From the NCBI RefSeq assembly GCF_003463825.1, contig NZ_QSDY01000007.1, positions 1-56,708 on the forward strand: 56,708 nucleotides of DNA, in the 5' to 3' direction. Positions 45,541-54,648 of the stretch are shown here, piece by piece. The stretch comes from Veillonella sp. AM51-8BH. Lineage in GTDB: Bacteria; Bacillota; Negativicutes; Veillonellales; Veillonellaceae. Position 1 is the first letter of the stretch. Each line of letters opens with the position of its first letter. The position numbers and the translations under genes are program-made. Under the pieces are notes generated by a model that searched no databases, was not told where the DNA came from, and saw only the letters and a program-made list of their open reading frames with translations.

Positions 45541-45560
45541 CCATTTGTTGTGACAGAGCC
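45536..45560 (-). repeat. right terminal inverted repeat
   Basis: Read on the minus strand it begins GGCTCTGTCACAACAAAT and ends GTTGAT, matching the left end at 22 of 25 positions. Confidence 0.92.
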
Positions 45561-45568
45561 TATAATAT
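45561..45568. repeat. 8-bp target site duplication, right copy
   Basis: TATAATAT, identical to the left copy. Its last base is also the last base of the stop codon of the coiled-coil gene, which therefore stays intact. Confidence 0.93.
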
Positions 45569-46035
45569 TATTGGTTTTCTTCTGTACGTTGTTCAGTTTG
45601 TTTCAAACTTTCACGATTTTGACGTAAGCTTTCCAATGTTTTTTCTAAATTATTTTCCACATATTTAAGAACATCGCCAGCATATTGAATGGAGCTGGAT
45701 TTCAATTCCTCAGAGGATTGGTTAGCTGCATTGATAATTTGATTAGCTTGTTCTTGAGCTTGTTTAACTAGTTCACTTTCAGCAGTTAATTTAGCAATGT
45801 AGTCTTTAGCTTGATCAATTAAAGTTTCAGCTTGACGTTGAGCATCAGCTAGTACTTTATCTTTATCGGCTACAATACGACGAGACTCTTCAAGTTCCAA
45901 TGGTAAAGACTCTTGAATAGAATCAATAATACGCATAATTTCGTCTTCCTCAACCATACGTTTTGTAGTCATAGGAATACGGCTGCTAGATTCAATAAGA
46001 ACCTCTAAATCTTCTAATAATTTTTCTGTTTTCAT
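45568..46035 (-). CDS. coiled-coil protein next to coaD, DivIVA/F-type b-subunit-like
   Basis: A 155-residue, mostly helical, highly charged protein. Residues from about 50 to 140 form a long coiled coil (KDKVLADAQRQAETLIDQAKDYIAKLTAESELVKQAQEQA is the central part, quoted here only by position: about 58-97). Composition resembles DivIVA-like or ATP synthase b-subunit-like proteins, and I can say no more on function. I chose the ATG at 46035 with AGGGG upstream; a GTG three codons earlier is possible. It follows coaD by 11 bp and is the last gene before the inserted element. Confidence 0.7.
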   Translation of the reverse strand: MKTEKLLEDLEVLIESSSRIPMTTKRMVEEDEIMRIIDSIQESLPLELEESRRIVADKDKVLADAQRQAETLIDQAKDYIAKLTAESELVKQAQEQANQIINAANQSSEELKSSSIQYAGDVLKYVENNLEKTLESLRQNRESLKQTEQRTEENQ

Positions 46036-46046
46036 ACATTTCACCC

Positions 46047-46538
46047 CTATTTATTATGGACCGTATTAAAGCGTTCTTCAAGTTTTTCCTTAACATCATC
46101 CGGAACTAAACCATCTAGCTTACCACCAAATTTTGCAAGTTCACGAATACCTGTGGAGCTGACGAAAGAGTATTTGTTATTTGTCATAATAAATACAGTT
46201 TCAATATCATCATCCAAATATTTTGCAAACAACGCACGTTGAAATTCATATTCAAAGTCACTTAAAGCTCGCAATCCTCGAATGATGATAGTCGCATTCT
46301 TAGATTTAACATACTTGTTAAGTAGACCACCTGTACAATCAATTTCAACATTAGGAATATGTTTGACAGAATTTTGAATCATCTCAACCCGTTCTTCCAT
46401 GGTAAATAAGGAATTTTTATTTGGGTTAGAGCTAACAGCAATGATTAATTTATCAACTAATCGACTGCCTCGTTCAAAAATATCAACATGTCCATTTGTT
46501 ACTGGGTCAAAACTACCCGGACATACACCTATACGCAC
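46047..46538 (-). CDS. coaD: phosphopantetheine adenylyltransferase CoaD
   Basis: CoaD makes dephospho-CoA from 4'-phosphopantetheine and ATP. The nucleotidyltransferase motif GSFDPVTNGH is at about residues 8-17, and the ISSTGIRELA-type segment appears as VSSTGIREL near 130. Length 163 is normal. The start codon is GTG at 46538, preceded by GGAG. It is 4 bp after rsmD, the usual rsmD-coaD pair. Confidence 0.96.
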   Translation of the reverse strand: MRIGVCPGSFDPVTNGHVDIFERGSRLVDKLIIAVSSNPNKNSLFTMEERVEMIQNSVKHIPNVEIDCTGGLLNKYVKSKNATIIIRGLRALSDFEYEFQRALFAKYLDDDIETVFIMTNNKYSFVSSTGIRELAKFGGKLDGLVPDDVKEKLEERFNTVHNK

Positions 46539-46542
46539 AGGT

Positions 46543-47094
46543 TTAGCTCCTTTCAGCTGTGTTTACAAAATAGGAAACCATGGTATAACCAAATTTCTGT
46601 TCTTTTATACATTTCCATGATTCAGGCAAGGTAAATGCCTCGTCCTTATGGTGCTCTAGTAGTAAAACACCATCAGGCTTTAATAAATCACAGTCTACAA
46701 CCATATCTATGGTCTCTTGTATAAATCCATTTTCATATGGTGGATCAGAAAAAATATAATCGAACTGTCGTCCCATTATATAATTTTTTAATTGTGAAAG
46801 TTTCCTCGGAATGATTTCTAACCGATCCTCCACATGACAATGTTTGGCATTCTCTAAAATCAATCTTCCTGTTTTAAAGTCTACCGCTACTGCATGTGCT
46901 GCACCACGACTTAAGGCTTCAATAGCTACTGCACCTGTACCTGAAAAAATATCTAATACATGAGTACCAAATATACCTCTATTAGATAATACGTTAAACA
47001 CACTTTCACGTACACGATCAAGTGTAGGTCTAGTATCTACCCCTTTAGGTGCTTTTATAGTATGTCCCTTTGCAGTTCCGCCAATAATTCGCAT
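46543..47094 (-). CDS. rsmD: 16S rRNA m2G966 methyltransferase RsmD
   Basis: RsmD methylates G966 of 16S rRNA. The N-terminus MRIIGGTAKGHTIKAP is typical. The SAM site is VLDIFSGTGAVAIEALSRG, and the catalytic motif is FSDPPYENG. Length 183 is normal. It is followed directly by coaD. Confidence 0.95.
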   Translation of the reverse strand: MRIIGGTAKGHTIKAPKGVDTRPTLDRVRESVFNVLSNRGIFGTHVLDIFSGTGAVAIEALSRGAAHAVAVDFKTGRLILENAKHCHVEDRLEIIPRKLSQLKNYIMGRQFDYIFSDPPYENGFIQETIDMVVDCDLLKPDGVLLLEHHKDEAFTLPESWKCIKEQKFGYTMVSYFVNTAERS

Positions 47095-47161
47095 ACAACC
47101 CTCACAAGATTATACTCATTAATTATAGTATATAAATAACCAAATTAAAAGTATCTTTTAT

Positions 47162-48160
47162 TTATGATACTTCAATTTTAATATCTCGTCCCATCAATTC
47201 AGCTAATGCCAAAGCAGGAGATTTTTCTTCATATAAAACTTCATATAAAGCCTTAGTTATAGGCATTTCAATATGATGTTCACAAGCCATCTTATAAACA
47301 ATGTCCGTAGCAAAGAAGCCTTCTACAACCATATTCGTATGATTAATGATATAGTCCATTGTTTTTCCATCTGCTAATTGTTGACCAGCGGCTCGGTTGC
47401 GACCATGAGGGCTCATACAAGTGGCAATCAAATCCCCCATACCAGCAAGACCAGCATAGGTTTCCTTTTGTGCGCCCAAGGCTACACCAAAACGAGTCAT
47501 CTCATGTAAACCACGTGTTAAGAGTAAGGCTTTACAATTATCACCTAACTTCAAGCCGTCAACGATCCCTGCGGCAAGAGCAATAATATTCTTCGTAGCC
47601 CCAGCTAATTCAACACCAGTAATATCGGTATTTGCATAAATCCTAAAGTTTTGACTACATAATGTTTTCTGTAACATAGTGGCCACTTCAAGATTTTCTG
47701 TACTCAATACAGAGGCAGCAGGTAGATCACGACCGATTTCCTCAGCATGATTTGGACCAGATAAAACTGCGAGATTGCATCCTACGGGGCCTAGAACCTC
47801 TCGCATAACTGTAGTTAGTAATTTACCAGTAGTACGTTCTACACCTTTTGAGCAAAGTATATAGGATTGTTCTTTACGCGCATATGGTTTAAGAGACTCT
47901 AAGCTAGTGCGTACATGTACAGACGGTGTAACCATTAGAACGATATCAGCCACTTTGATACAAGCACCAAGGTCTGAGCTATATAGTAATTCCTTTGGTA
48001 ATATTACACCTGGCAAGTACTCTTTATTCTCTAAATCTTTTGCTAATTGTGTAGCAAATTCTGGACGTCGACAATATAAAGTTGTAGTATTTCCAGCTAA
48101 TACGGATTTAATAGCAAGAGCAGTACCCCAGCTACCAGAGCCGACAACAACAACATTCAT
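47162..48160 (-). CDS. gpsA: glycerol-3-phosphate dehydrogenase GpsA
   Basis: GpsA reduces DHAP to sn-glycerol-3-phosphate for phospholipid synthesis, using NAD(P)H. The dinucleotide loop VVGSGSWGTALA is at residues 5-16. The catalytic lysine is in ELAGATKNIIALAAGI near 195, and GLAGMGDLIATCMSPHGRN lies near 240. Length 332 is normal. It follows plsY by 3 bp; PlsY uses its product. Confidence 0.96.
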   Translation of the reverse strand: MNVVVVGSGSWGTALAIKSVLAGNTTTLYCRRPEFATQLAKDLENKEYLPGVILPKELLYSSDLGACIKVADIVLMVTPSVHVRTSLESLKPYARKEQSYILCSKGVERTTGKLLTTVMREVLGPVGCNLAVLSGPNHAEEIGRDLPAASVLSTENLEVATMLQKTLCSQNFRIYANTDITGVELAGATKNIIALAAGIVDGLKLGDNCKALLLTRGLHEMTRFGVALGAQKETYAGLAGMGDLIATCMSPHGRNRAAGQQLADGKTMDYIINHTNMVVEGFFATDIVYKMACEHHIEMPITKALYEVLYEEKSPALALAELMGRDIKIEVS

Positions 48161-48163
48161 AGA

Positions 48164-48760
48164 TTAATCCTTTTTGATACGTTCTACTTTTAACTCATTA
48201 CCTGCAAGTAAACGTTTAATATTATCCCAATGTCGAACAATAACAAATAAAGCTGCCAAAGCGCCAAAGCCTACAAACCAATAAGATTCTCCTGTAAAAT
48301 ACATCAAAATTGGTACTAAAGCTGCCGCTATAATAGATCCTAGTGATACGAGTTTAGTAAAATAGACTATTACGCCCCATACCAAGAAGGCAATCAAAGC
48401 CACTAAAGGTGATAAAGCAATTAGAACGCCAAGACCTGTAGCTACCCCACGACCACCTTTAAAGCCTAAGAAAATAGACCAGTTATGGCCCATCATAGCA
48501 AGGATACCACCTAAGATCATATACATAGGTCCATAAGAGGACAACAATACAACCCCAGCTGCCCCTTTTAAAGCATCACAGAGAAATACTGGTAATGCAG
48601 CTTTTAGACCTATAACGCGATACGTATTAGTAGCACCTATATTTTTAGAACCATATTGACGTACATCTGTATTAAAGAAGGTCTTGCCAATAATTAGGCC
48701 ACTAGGAATTGAACCAATAAGGTATGCAAACACAGCATATACAATAATCATAATATCCAT
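48164..48760 (-). CDS. plsY: acyl-phosphate:glycerol-3-phosphate acyltransferase PlsY
   Basis: PlsY is a membrane acyltransferase that puts the first acyl chain on glycerol-3-phosphate. It has about five hydrophobic helices, with the loops GSIPSGLI, YGSKNIGATN and FKGGRGVATGLG characteristic of the family. Length 198 is normal. Its ATG shares a base with the corrected der stop codon. Together with gpsA and plsC in this window it covers the entry to phospholipid synthesis. Confidence 0.96.
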   Translation of the reverse strand: MDIMIIVYAVFAYLIGSIPSGLIIGKTFFNTDVRQYGSKNIGATNTYRVIGLKAALPVFLCDALKGAAGVVLLSSYGPMYMILGGILAMMGHNWSIFLGFKGGRGVATGLGVLIALSPLVALIAFLVWGVIVYFTKLVSLGSIIAAALVPILMYFTGESYWFVGFGALAALFVIVRHWDNIKRLLAGNELKVERIKKD

Positions 48761-50093
48761 TAGTCTTCATCATCTCGTTTCTTACCACGCAATACTAAAC
48801 GAATTGGTGTGCCTTCAAAACCGAGGACTCTCGTAATCGATTTTCTAAGAAACGCATATAAGAGAAGTGAATTAACTCTGGTTCATTTACAAACAAAATA
48901 AATGTAGGTGGTTTAACACTAGCTTGCGTCATATAGTAAATTTTTGGAATTCTGCCATTACGAGAAGGTACAGGATTTACAGTTTGAGCATCTTGTAACA
49001 ATTGGTTCAATGTACCTGTAGACACGCGACGATATTGTTGTTCAGAAACGAATTTCAACATGTCAGCTAAGCGATGAATACGTTGTTTAGTCAATGCAGA
49101 TGCAAAAAGAATCGGTGCAAATTGCAAGAAACCTAATTCATCATAAATATCTTCAGTAAAGCGCAATGTTGTTTTGTCATCTTTTTCAATAAGATCCCAT
49201 TTATTAACAACAATAATTACACCCTTGCCGGCTTCATAAGCATAGCCAGCAATTTTCTTATCTTGTTCTGTAACACCATCTTGAGCATCAAGAACAAGAA
49301 CGACGATATCTGAACGGTCTACAGAGCGCAAAGAACGAACAATACTATATCGTTCAACAGCTTCTTCGATTTTAGACTTACGACGCATACCTGCTGTATC
49401 AATAAGAACAAACTTTTGATCACCATGAGTCCAATATGTATCGATAGAGTCACGTGTTGTGCCCGCTACATCAGATACAATTACACGGTCTTGACCCAAT
49501 AAAGCATTAGTTAAAGAAGATTTGCCTACATTAGGACGACCAATAACTGCGACATGAATAGTATCTTCGTCATCAACATTTGTCCCAACTGGAGGGAAAT
49601 GTTTAACCGTATCATCTAGTAAGTCGCCTAAATTCATTAAGTTTTTAGCGGAAATACCGATAGGATCGCCTAAGCCAAGATTGTAGAATTCATAAATATT
49701 AGGTTCCTGATTAACACTGTCGATTTTGTTAACAACTAATACTACAGGTTTACCGCTAGCCCGTAAGATATTAGCAACCTCTTCATCAGCAGGTACAATA
49801 CCCTGTTTGCCATCTACAACAAATAAGATTACATCTGCCTCTTCAATAGCCAATTCAGCTTGTAATCGCATCATCTTAGGAATAACATGACTATTATCTG
49901 TAATAAATTCGATACCGCCTGTATCGATCATTGTAAATTCACGATTTAACCACTCTGCGTCAAAGTAAATACGATCCCGTGTTACACCAGGGATATCTTC
50001 AACGATAGAGATCCGTTTATTAACAATGGCATTAAAAAGTGTAGATTTCCCTACATTTGGACGACCTACAACGGCCACTAATGGTTTTGCCAT
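48760..50093 (-). CDS. der: ribosome assembly GTPase Der (EngA), frameshifted near its end here
   Basis: Der has two GTPase domains in tandem and is needed for 50S assembly. Domain 1 has GRPNVGKST (10-18) and DTGGIE; domain 2 has GRPNVGKSS and DTAGMRRKS. The KH-like C-terminal domain follows. The frame breaks at 48824, where RESSVLKAHQFV-stop should read RESFGFEGTPIRLVLRGKK after restoring one T. The corrected protein is 444 residues and its stop overlaps the plsY ATG, which strongly supports the correction. It has its own promoter after the ispH/S1 terminator. Confidence 0.95.
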
Positions 50094-50129
50094 GGTTTCA
50101 CCTCATTATCTAATCTAATACATTACTAT

Positions 50130-50159
50130 ATTTTATCATATTCTACGTATAGTACGCAA
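50130..50159 (-). promoter_or_regulatory. predicted der promoter
   Basis: Minus-strand TTGCGT (50154-50159) and TAAAAT (50130-50135) are 18 bp apart, directly after the terminator of the preceding operon and about 35 bp before the der ATG. Confidence 0.55.
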
Positions 50160-50192
50160 AAAGGCTAACCAAGGAAACCTTGGTTAGCCTTT
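50160..50192. terminator. strong terminator after ispH/S1
   Basis: AAAGGCTAACCAAGG and its perfect complement form a 15-bp stem with a 3-base loop, followed by TTTTTGCG when read on the minus strand (counting the last paired bases). It lies 15 bp after the ispH/S1 stop and ends the scpA operon. Confidence 0.88.
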
Positions 50193-50207
50193 ATATTAGA
50201 CAATGAA

Positions 50208-52106
50208 TTATTCAGCGTCTTCTGCAGTTTCTTTTGCTTCCATCAATTCAGTTAAAGCCAAGCCCAATTTCTTTTCATCTTTGTTAAGAGAAATGATTTT
50301 AACTTCAACTTCTTGACCGCGGTTTAAGTAATCTTCAACTTTCGCATTACGTTGTTTTGTAATTTGAGAAATGTGAAGTAAACCTTGGATGTCGTCGTTA
50401 ACAGCTACGAATGCACCGTAAGCTACCAAACGAACAACTTTACCGTTGATAACATCGCCAACGTGCAATGTTTCTTCAGCTACGTCCCATGGGCTCTTAG
50501 ATAAAGCTTTTAAGGACAAGGATAATTTGTTGCTTTCAGCGTCGAAGGATTGTAATTTAACTTCGATTTCTTGACCAACGGAAAGAACATCTTCCACTTT
50601 TTTGATTTTTTGCCAAGAAATGTCGGAAATGTGAAGTAAACCTTCAATACCGCCGATATCTACGAAAGCACCATAAGGCATGATTTTACGAACGATACCT
50701 TTATAGTTGTCGCCAACGTTGATGTTTTTCAATGCTTCAGCTAATTTAGCTTGACGTTCTACTTCCAATACTGCACGACGGGAAAGAACCAAACGGTTTT
50801 TCTTTTCGTCGATTTCAAGTACTTTAGCTTCGAATTCTGTACCAACCAAGTTGTCCAAGGATTTTACGAAATGAACATCACCTTGGGACAATGGAATGAA
50901 ACCACGAAGGGATTTAACTGTTACTACCAAACCTGCTGGGATAGCATCAATACCTTTACATACGATAGCTTCATCTTTTTCTTGTGCTTCGATAACATAT
51001 TGCCAATCTTCATCTTTAGCCAAGCGAGTCATGGAAAGATAAATAGGATTATCTTCTTTGATGTGGTTCATGATAACTGCTTTAATTTCATCACCATTTT
51101 TCAACACATCTTTGGCAGATTCTGGTGCTGGATAAGAAATTTCAGTTCTGTTCAAAATGGCTTCAGTTTTGTAGCCAAAAGATACATATGCGCGTTCATC
51201 TTCAACTTGAACTACTGTACCTTCTACAACGTTCCCTTTCTTAAATTCTTCTTGACCTTCTGCTGCTAATAATTCTGCAAAATCTTTCATTGTCTCAATG
51301 ACCTCCTTAATAATCCAGTCGGGAGTCGATGCTCCTGCTGTAACTCCTACCGTCTGTACTCGGTTAAACCATTCCAGTTGTAATTCAGTAGAAGTTTCAA
51401 TGTGATATGTTGTACATCCAACGTCACGACAAACCTCTGCCAATCGGTTTGTATTGCCGCTGTTCTTACCGCCTATCACTATCATAAGATCTACATTACG
51501 TGCTAAGTCAACGGCAGAGTTCTGTCGTTCTTGCGTTGCATTGCATATCGTTTTGAAAATCTTAAGATTCTTAGATTTTTTCTCTAATATCTCTATTATA
51601 CTGTTAAATTTGAATTGTGAAAAGGTTGTTTGTACAACAACGCCCATTTTTTCCACAATTTGTAGTTTTTCGGCGGATTCTTCATCTTCGATAATTATTC
51701 CTTTGTTATTTGCCCATAAATTAATACTTTTGACCTCAGGATGGTTTTTTTCGCCTAAAATCACCAATGTCATGCCGTCTTCAATGACAGACTTAGCATC
51801 TTGTTGTGCTTTTTTTACATGAGGACATGTAGCATCTAAAATATGTAAGCCCTTTTCTTCGGCTTCAGCATAAATAGCAGGACCTACACCATGAGATCTA
51901 ATAATCATAGTTCCTTCATCGATATCAGCGACCTCTTGAATGGGGCTTACACCTTTATTTTCTAAGCGCCCTACAACTTGAGGATTGTGAATGATAGGTC
52001 CTAATGTATAACTTTTACCTTCGCTATTGGCAGCTTCATCAGCCATTTCAACAGCTCGTTTTACGCCATAGCAAAAGCCGTGGTTTTCAGCCAAAATTAT
52101 TTCCAT
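50208..52106 (-). CDS. ispH: IspH (HMBPP reductase) fused to ribosomal protein S1 domains
   Basis: A 632-residue fusion. Residues 1 to about 280 are IspH, the last MEP-pathway enzyme, which reduces HMBPP to IPP and DMAPP; its three cluster cysteines are C12 (GFCYGVKRA), C94 (DATCPHV) and C188 (KTICNATQ). Residues from about 290 to 632 hold four S1 RNA-binding repeats, the last two clearest (PYGAFVDIGGIEGLLHISD and AYGAFVAVNDDIQGLLHIS). The fusion is known from Clostridia and Negativicutes and is annotated as bifunctional. It is the last gene of the scpA operon, overlapping plsC by 10 bp. Confidence 0.95.
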   Translation of the reverse strand: MEIILAENHGFCYGVKRAVEMADEAANSEGKSYTLGPIIHNPQVVGRLENKGVSPIQEVADIDEGTMIIRSHGVGPAIYAEAEEKGLHILDATCPHVKKAQQDAKSVIEDGMTLVILGEKNHPEVKSINLWANNKGIIIEDEESAEKLQIVEKMGVVVQTTFSQFKFNSIIEILEKKSKNLKIFKTICNATQERQNSAVDLARNVDLMIVIGGKNSGNTNRLAEVCRDVGCTTYHIETSTELQLEWFNRVQTVGVTAGASTPDWIIKEVIETMKDFAELLAAEGQEEFKKGNVVEGTVVQVEDERAYVSFGYKTEAILNRTEISYPAPESAKDVLKNGDEIKAVIMNHIKEDNPIYLSMTRLAKDEDWQYVIEAQEKDEAIVCKGIDAIPAGLVVTVKSLRGFIPLSQGDVHFVKSLDNLVGTEFEAKVLEIDEKKNRLVLSRRAVLEVERQAKLAEALKNINVGDNYKGIVRKIMPYGAFVDIGGIEGLLHISDISWQKIKKVEDVLSVGQEIEVKLQSFDAESNKLSLSLKALSKSPWDVAEETLHVGDVINGKVVRLVAYGAFVAVNDDIQGLLHISQITKQRNAKVEDYLNRGQEVEVKIISLNKDEKKLGLALTELMEAKETAEDAE

Positions 52107-52717
52107 AAAGTCTCCTCTATACGATTTTCATGATAAGAATCTATCATGCGTTGGATTTCACCTTTCACACGATCATTAACTTCTTTTATTGCTTCCGGTG
52201 TAGGCTTTGCTTTACTTACAGGAACTTGTTTACCAATAATACATGCGACTTGATTTTTCTTCATATTATGAGATCCAATAATGGCAACTGGTGTAATGCC
52301 AATACCTGTACGCAACGCAATGGATGCGGCTCCGTCATGGAATCTACCAAGTTTGCCACTCTTTTGTCGATTCCCCTCGGCAAAAATCCCTAGCACCTTA
52401 TTATCTTTCAATAAACCTAATGCATGACGAATAGCCACCTTATCAATAGCTCCACGGTTTAGAGGAAACGCACCAAGCCAAGTACAGAAAAATCGAGAAA
52501 TAGGATTTACAAATAACTCCTGCTTTGCCATAAAGTGCACATGTCTTGGTAATGCATACCCACAAATAGGTGGATCATTATTACTCAAATGATTTGGTAC
52601 AACAATAACGGGACCTTCCATAGGGAAGTTATCACGACCGTATACCTTTAATCCATATCCGACTTTATAACGCAACCAAAAGGCAGTACGCCAAAGCCAT
52701 GTAGAAAATTTATTCAT
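52097..52717 (-). CDS. plsC: 1-acyl-sn-glycerol-3-phosphate acyltransferase PlsC
   Basis: PlsC adds the second acyl chain to make phosphatidic acid, the substrate of CdsA. The acyltransferase motif is NHLSNNDPP, an NHxxxxD variant of the usual HxxxxD block (H near residue 42). The second block is FPLNRGAIDK and the third FAEGNRQKSGKLG. Length 206 is normal. It lies between cmk and ispH/S1, an order shared by many Firmicutes. Confidence 0.93.
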   Translation of the reverse strand: MNKFSTWLWRTAFWLRYKVGYGLKVYGRDNFPMEGPVIVVPNHLSNNDPPICGYALPRHVHFMAKQELFVNPISRFFCTWLGAFPLNRGAIDKVAIRHALGLLKDNKVLGIFAEGNRQKSGKLGRFHDGAASIALRTGIGITPVAIIGSHNMKKNQVACIIGKQVPVSKAKPTPEAIKEVNDRVKGEIQRMIDSYHENRIEETLWK

Positions 52718-52718
52718 C

Positions 52719-53393
52719 TTAGATTCGCTCCTGTACTAGATGCAATATATGTTTCACTGTTTCATCAAATGTCATATTACTAGAATCCACAACAATGGCA
52801 TCCTCAACACATACGAGTGGAGATTCATCGCGATTTTTATCCATTTCATCGCGACTTTCTACGTTCTTTTTAATGTCTTCTAATGGTTGCTCATTAGAAG
52901 TACCTTGAACTTCAAGCCATCTACGTTTAGCTCGTGCATCTACAGAAGCAGTTAAATATATTTTCAATTCTGCATTCGGTAATACAACAGAACCTATATC
53001 ACGACCATCTAAAATAACACCACCAACAGCTGCCATTGCTTGTTGACGTTCAACTAAGTATTCACGTACTCCTTTATAAGAAGCAATGGTTGATACATTT
53101 TCATTGATTTGTTGTTGTCGAATTAAATCAGTTACATCTTGACCTTTTACATACACTTTACAAGCACTTGCCGTAGGCTCTAGTGTTAAATCTAATGAAG
53201 GGAGTAAAGCCTCAACCTCCTTTTGATTGTTAACATCTACATGACTATCAAGGACAGCCCATGTAACACCTCGATACATAGCACCTGTATCAATATATAA
53301 ATAACCTAATTCATTAGCCACTACTTTTGAAATACTACTTTTACCAGCCCCTGCAGGACCATCAATAGCAATGGCAATTTTTTTAGTATTCAT
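52719..53393 (-). CDS. cmk: cytidylate kinase
   Basis: Cmk phosphorylates CMP and dCMP. The P-loop GPAGAGKSS is at about 12-20, YIDTGAMYRGVTW at about 34-46, the substrate-binding GRDIGSVVLPNA near 127, and the lid RAKRRW near 153. Length 224 is normal. It lies between the HI0933-type flavoprotein and plsC. Confidence 0.96.
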   Translation of the reverse strand: MNTKKIAIAIDGPAGAGKSSISKVVANELGYLYIDTGAMYRGVTWAVLDSHVDVNNQKEVEALLPSLDLTLEPTASACKVYVKGQDVTDLIRQQQINENVSTIASYKGVREYLVERQQAMAAVGGVILDGRDIGSVVLPNAELKIYLTASVDARAKRRWLEVQGTSNEQPLEDIKKNVESRDEMDKNRDESPLVCVEDAIVVDSSNMTFDETVKHILHLVQERI

Positions 53394-53401
53394 AATAACC
53401 T

Positions 53402-54648
53402 CTATTCTTCATCACCATGTACAGCATGCATAGCCGCTACATAACCAGTAGAAAAAGCTGCTTGTAAATTATAGCCACCCGTAAAGGCATCAATATCCAA
53501 AACCTCACCGGCGCCATATAAACCTTTCACTAATTTAGATTCCATTGTTTTTGGACTAAATTCTTTTAACGAGATTCCCCCTGCTGTCACAATGGCTTCT
53601 GCCACCGGACGCAATTCTTTAACGGTTAATGTCATATGCTGTAATACATGACATAAACGCAAACGTTCTTCTTTTGTGATTTGATTAATTGGTTTGCTTG
53701 GATCTAATTCAGCAAGCTTTATAACAATAGGAATAAGATTTACCGGCAGTAAATCCTTCATTCCATTAGCCAATTGTTTCTTAGAATATAAATCAAAATC
53801 TTTTTGTAATCGCTTATCTAATACTTCTGCAGTTAATGCAGGCTTAAGATTTATTTCAATAGTAATTTGAGGATTTTTCTTACGCAATAATTTGCCTACC
53901 GTATGACTTAACGACAAGATGGTAGGACCTGTAAGGCCGAAATGGGTGAACATCATTTCCCCGAATTGCTTGGCCTGTACCTTATTTTTAGAAATAACGG
54001 ATACCTCAACATTACGAAGCTAAGCCCCATAATATCCTTCACCCATGATTCCTCAGTTACAATTGGCACCAACGATGGTCTAATATCCGTAATGGTATGC
54101 CCTATTTTCTTAGCTAAGGTATATCCATCACCAGTCGAACCTGTTAAAGGATAAGAAGCACCCCCAGTACAGATGATAGCAGCATCACAAGCATATTGTT
54201 CTTTATCTGTTGTAACACCCACTACTCGATCATCTTTTACAGTAATAGATGTAACAGGTTCATTCAAATGAACTTGAACATTATACTTTTTCAAGATTTT
54301 CATGAATGTATTGCGTACTTCTAGAGCGGAATCAGATTCAGGGAATACGCGACCACCACGTTCTACCTTAGTTTTCAAACCCCAACTATGTAATAGTTCA
54401 AGCAAGTCTTCATTACTAAAGCGTTCATAAGCACCGTAGAGGAACTTGCCATTACCTGGCGTATTTTTAATGAACTCAGTCATATCTGCATTATTTGTAA
54501 TATTACATCGACCTTTACCTGTAATGCCCATCTTCTTACCAACCATATTCATTTTTTCAAGTAATATGACACGAGCACCTTCACGACCTGCTATAACAGC
54601 CGCCATAAGACCTGCCGCACCACCACCAATGACTATGATTTGTTTCAT
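53402..54648 (-). CDS. HI0933-family NAD(P)/FAD-dependent flavoprotein, frameshifted here
   Basis: A Rossmann-fold flavoprotein of the HI0933/BaiN-like family. The FAD-binding GGGAAGLMAAV is at residues 8-18, with GKGRCNITN and the late THFGLTGPTIL and GGYNLQAAFSTGYVAA segments. Its substrate in housekeeping context is unknown; the bile-acid role of BaiN is specific to some gut clostridia. The frame breaks near 54019, where GLSFVMLRYP should read GLSLRNVEVSVIS after restoring one base. The corrected protein has 415 residues. Its ATG overlaps the rluB stop (ATGA). Confidence 0.88.

Larger units (their letters stand above)
43836..45560 (-). mobile_element. MTnSag1-like lnu(C) mobile element (IS1595 group)
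   Basis: The element is 1725 bp, bounded by 25-bp inverted repeats matching at 22 positions and flanked by identical 8-bp target duplications. It holds two minus-strand genes: an IS1595-type transposase and the lincosamide nucleotidyltransferase lnu(C). Size, gene order and repeats fit MTnSag1, a 1.7-kb element described in Streptococcus agalactiae and reported as mobilisable by Tn916 (from memory). The intact ends and exact duplication point to a recent insertion. It lies between convergent core genes and interrupts neither. Confidence 0.93.

Noticed and set aside
50751..51269. 172-residue plus-strand frame opposite ispH/S1
   Set aside because: Phe/Cys-rich composition typical of the antisense of a Lys/Glu-rich gene; no start context.
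53402..53956. Independent 184-residue protein
   Set aside because: It is the C-terminal half of the HI0933-type flavoprotein separated by one missing base.
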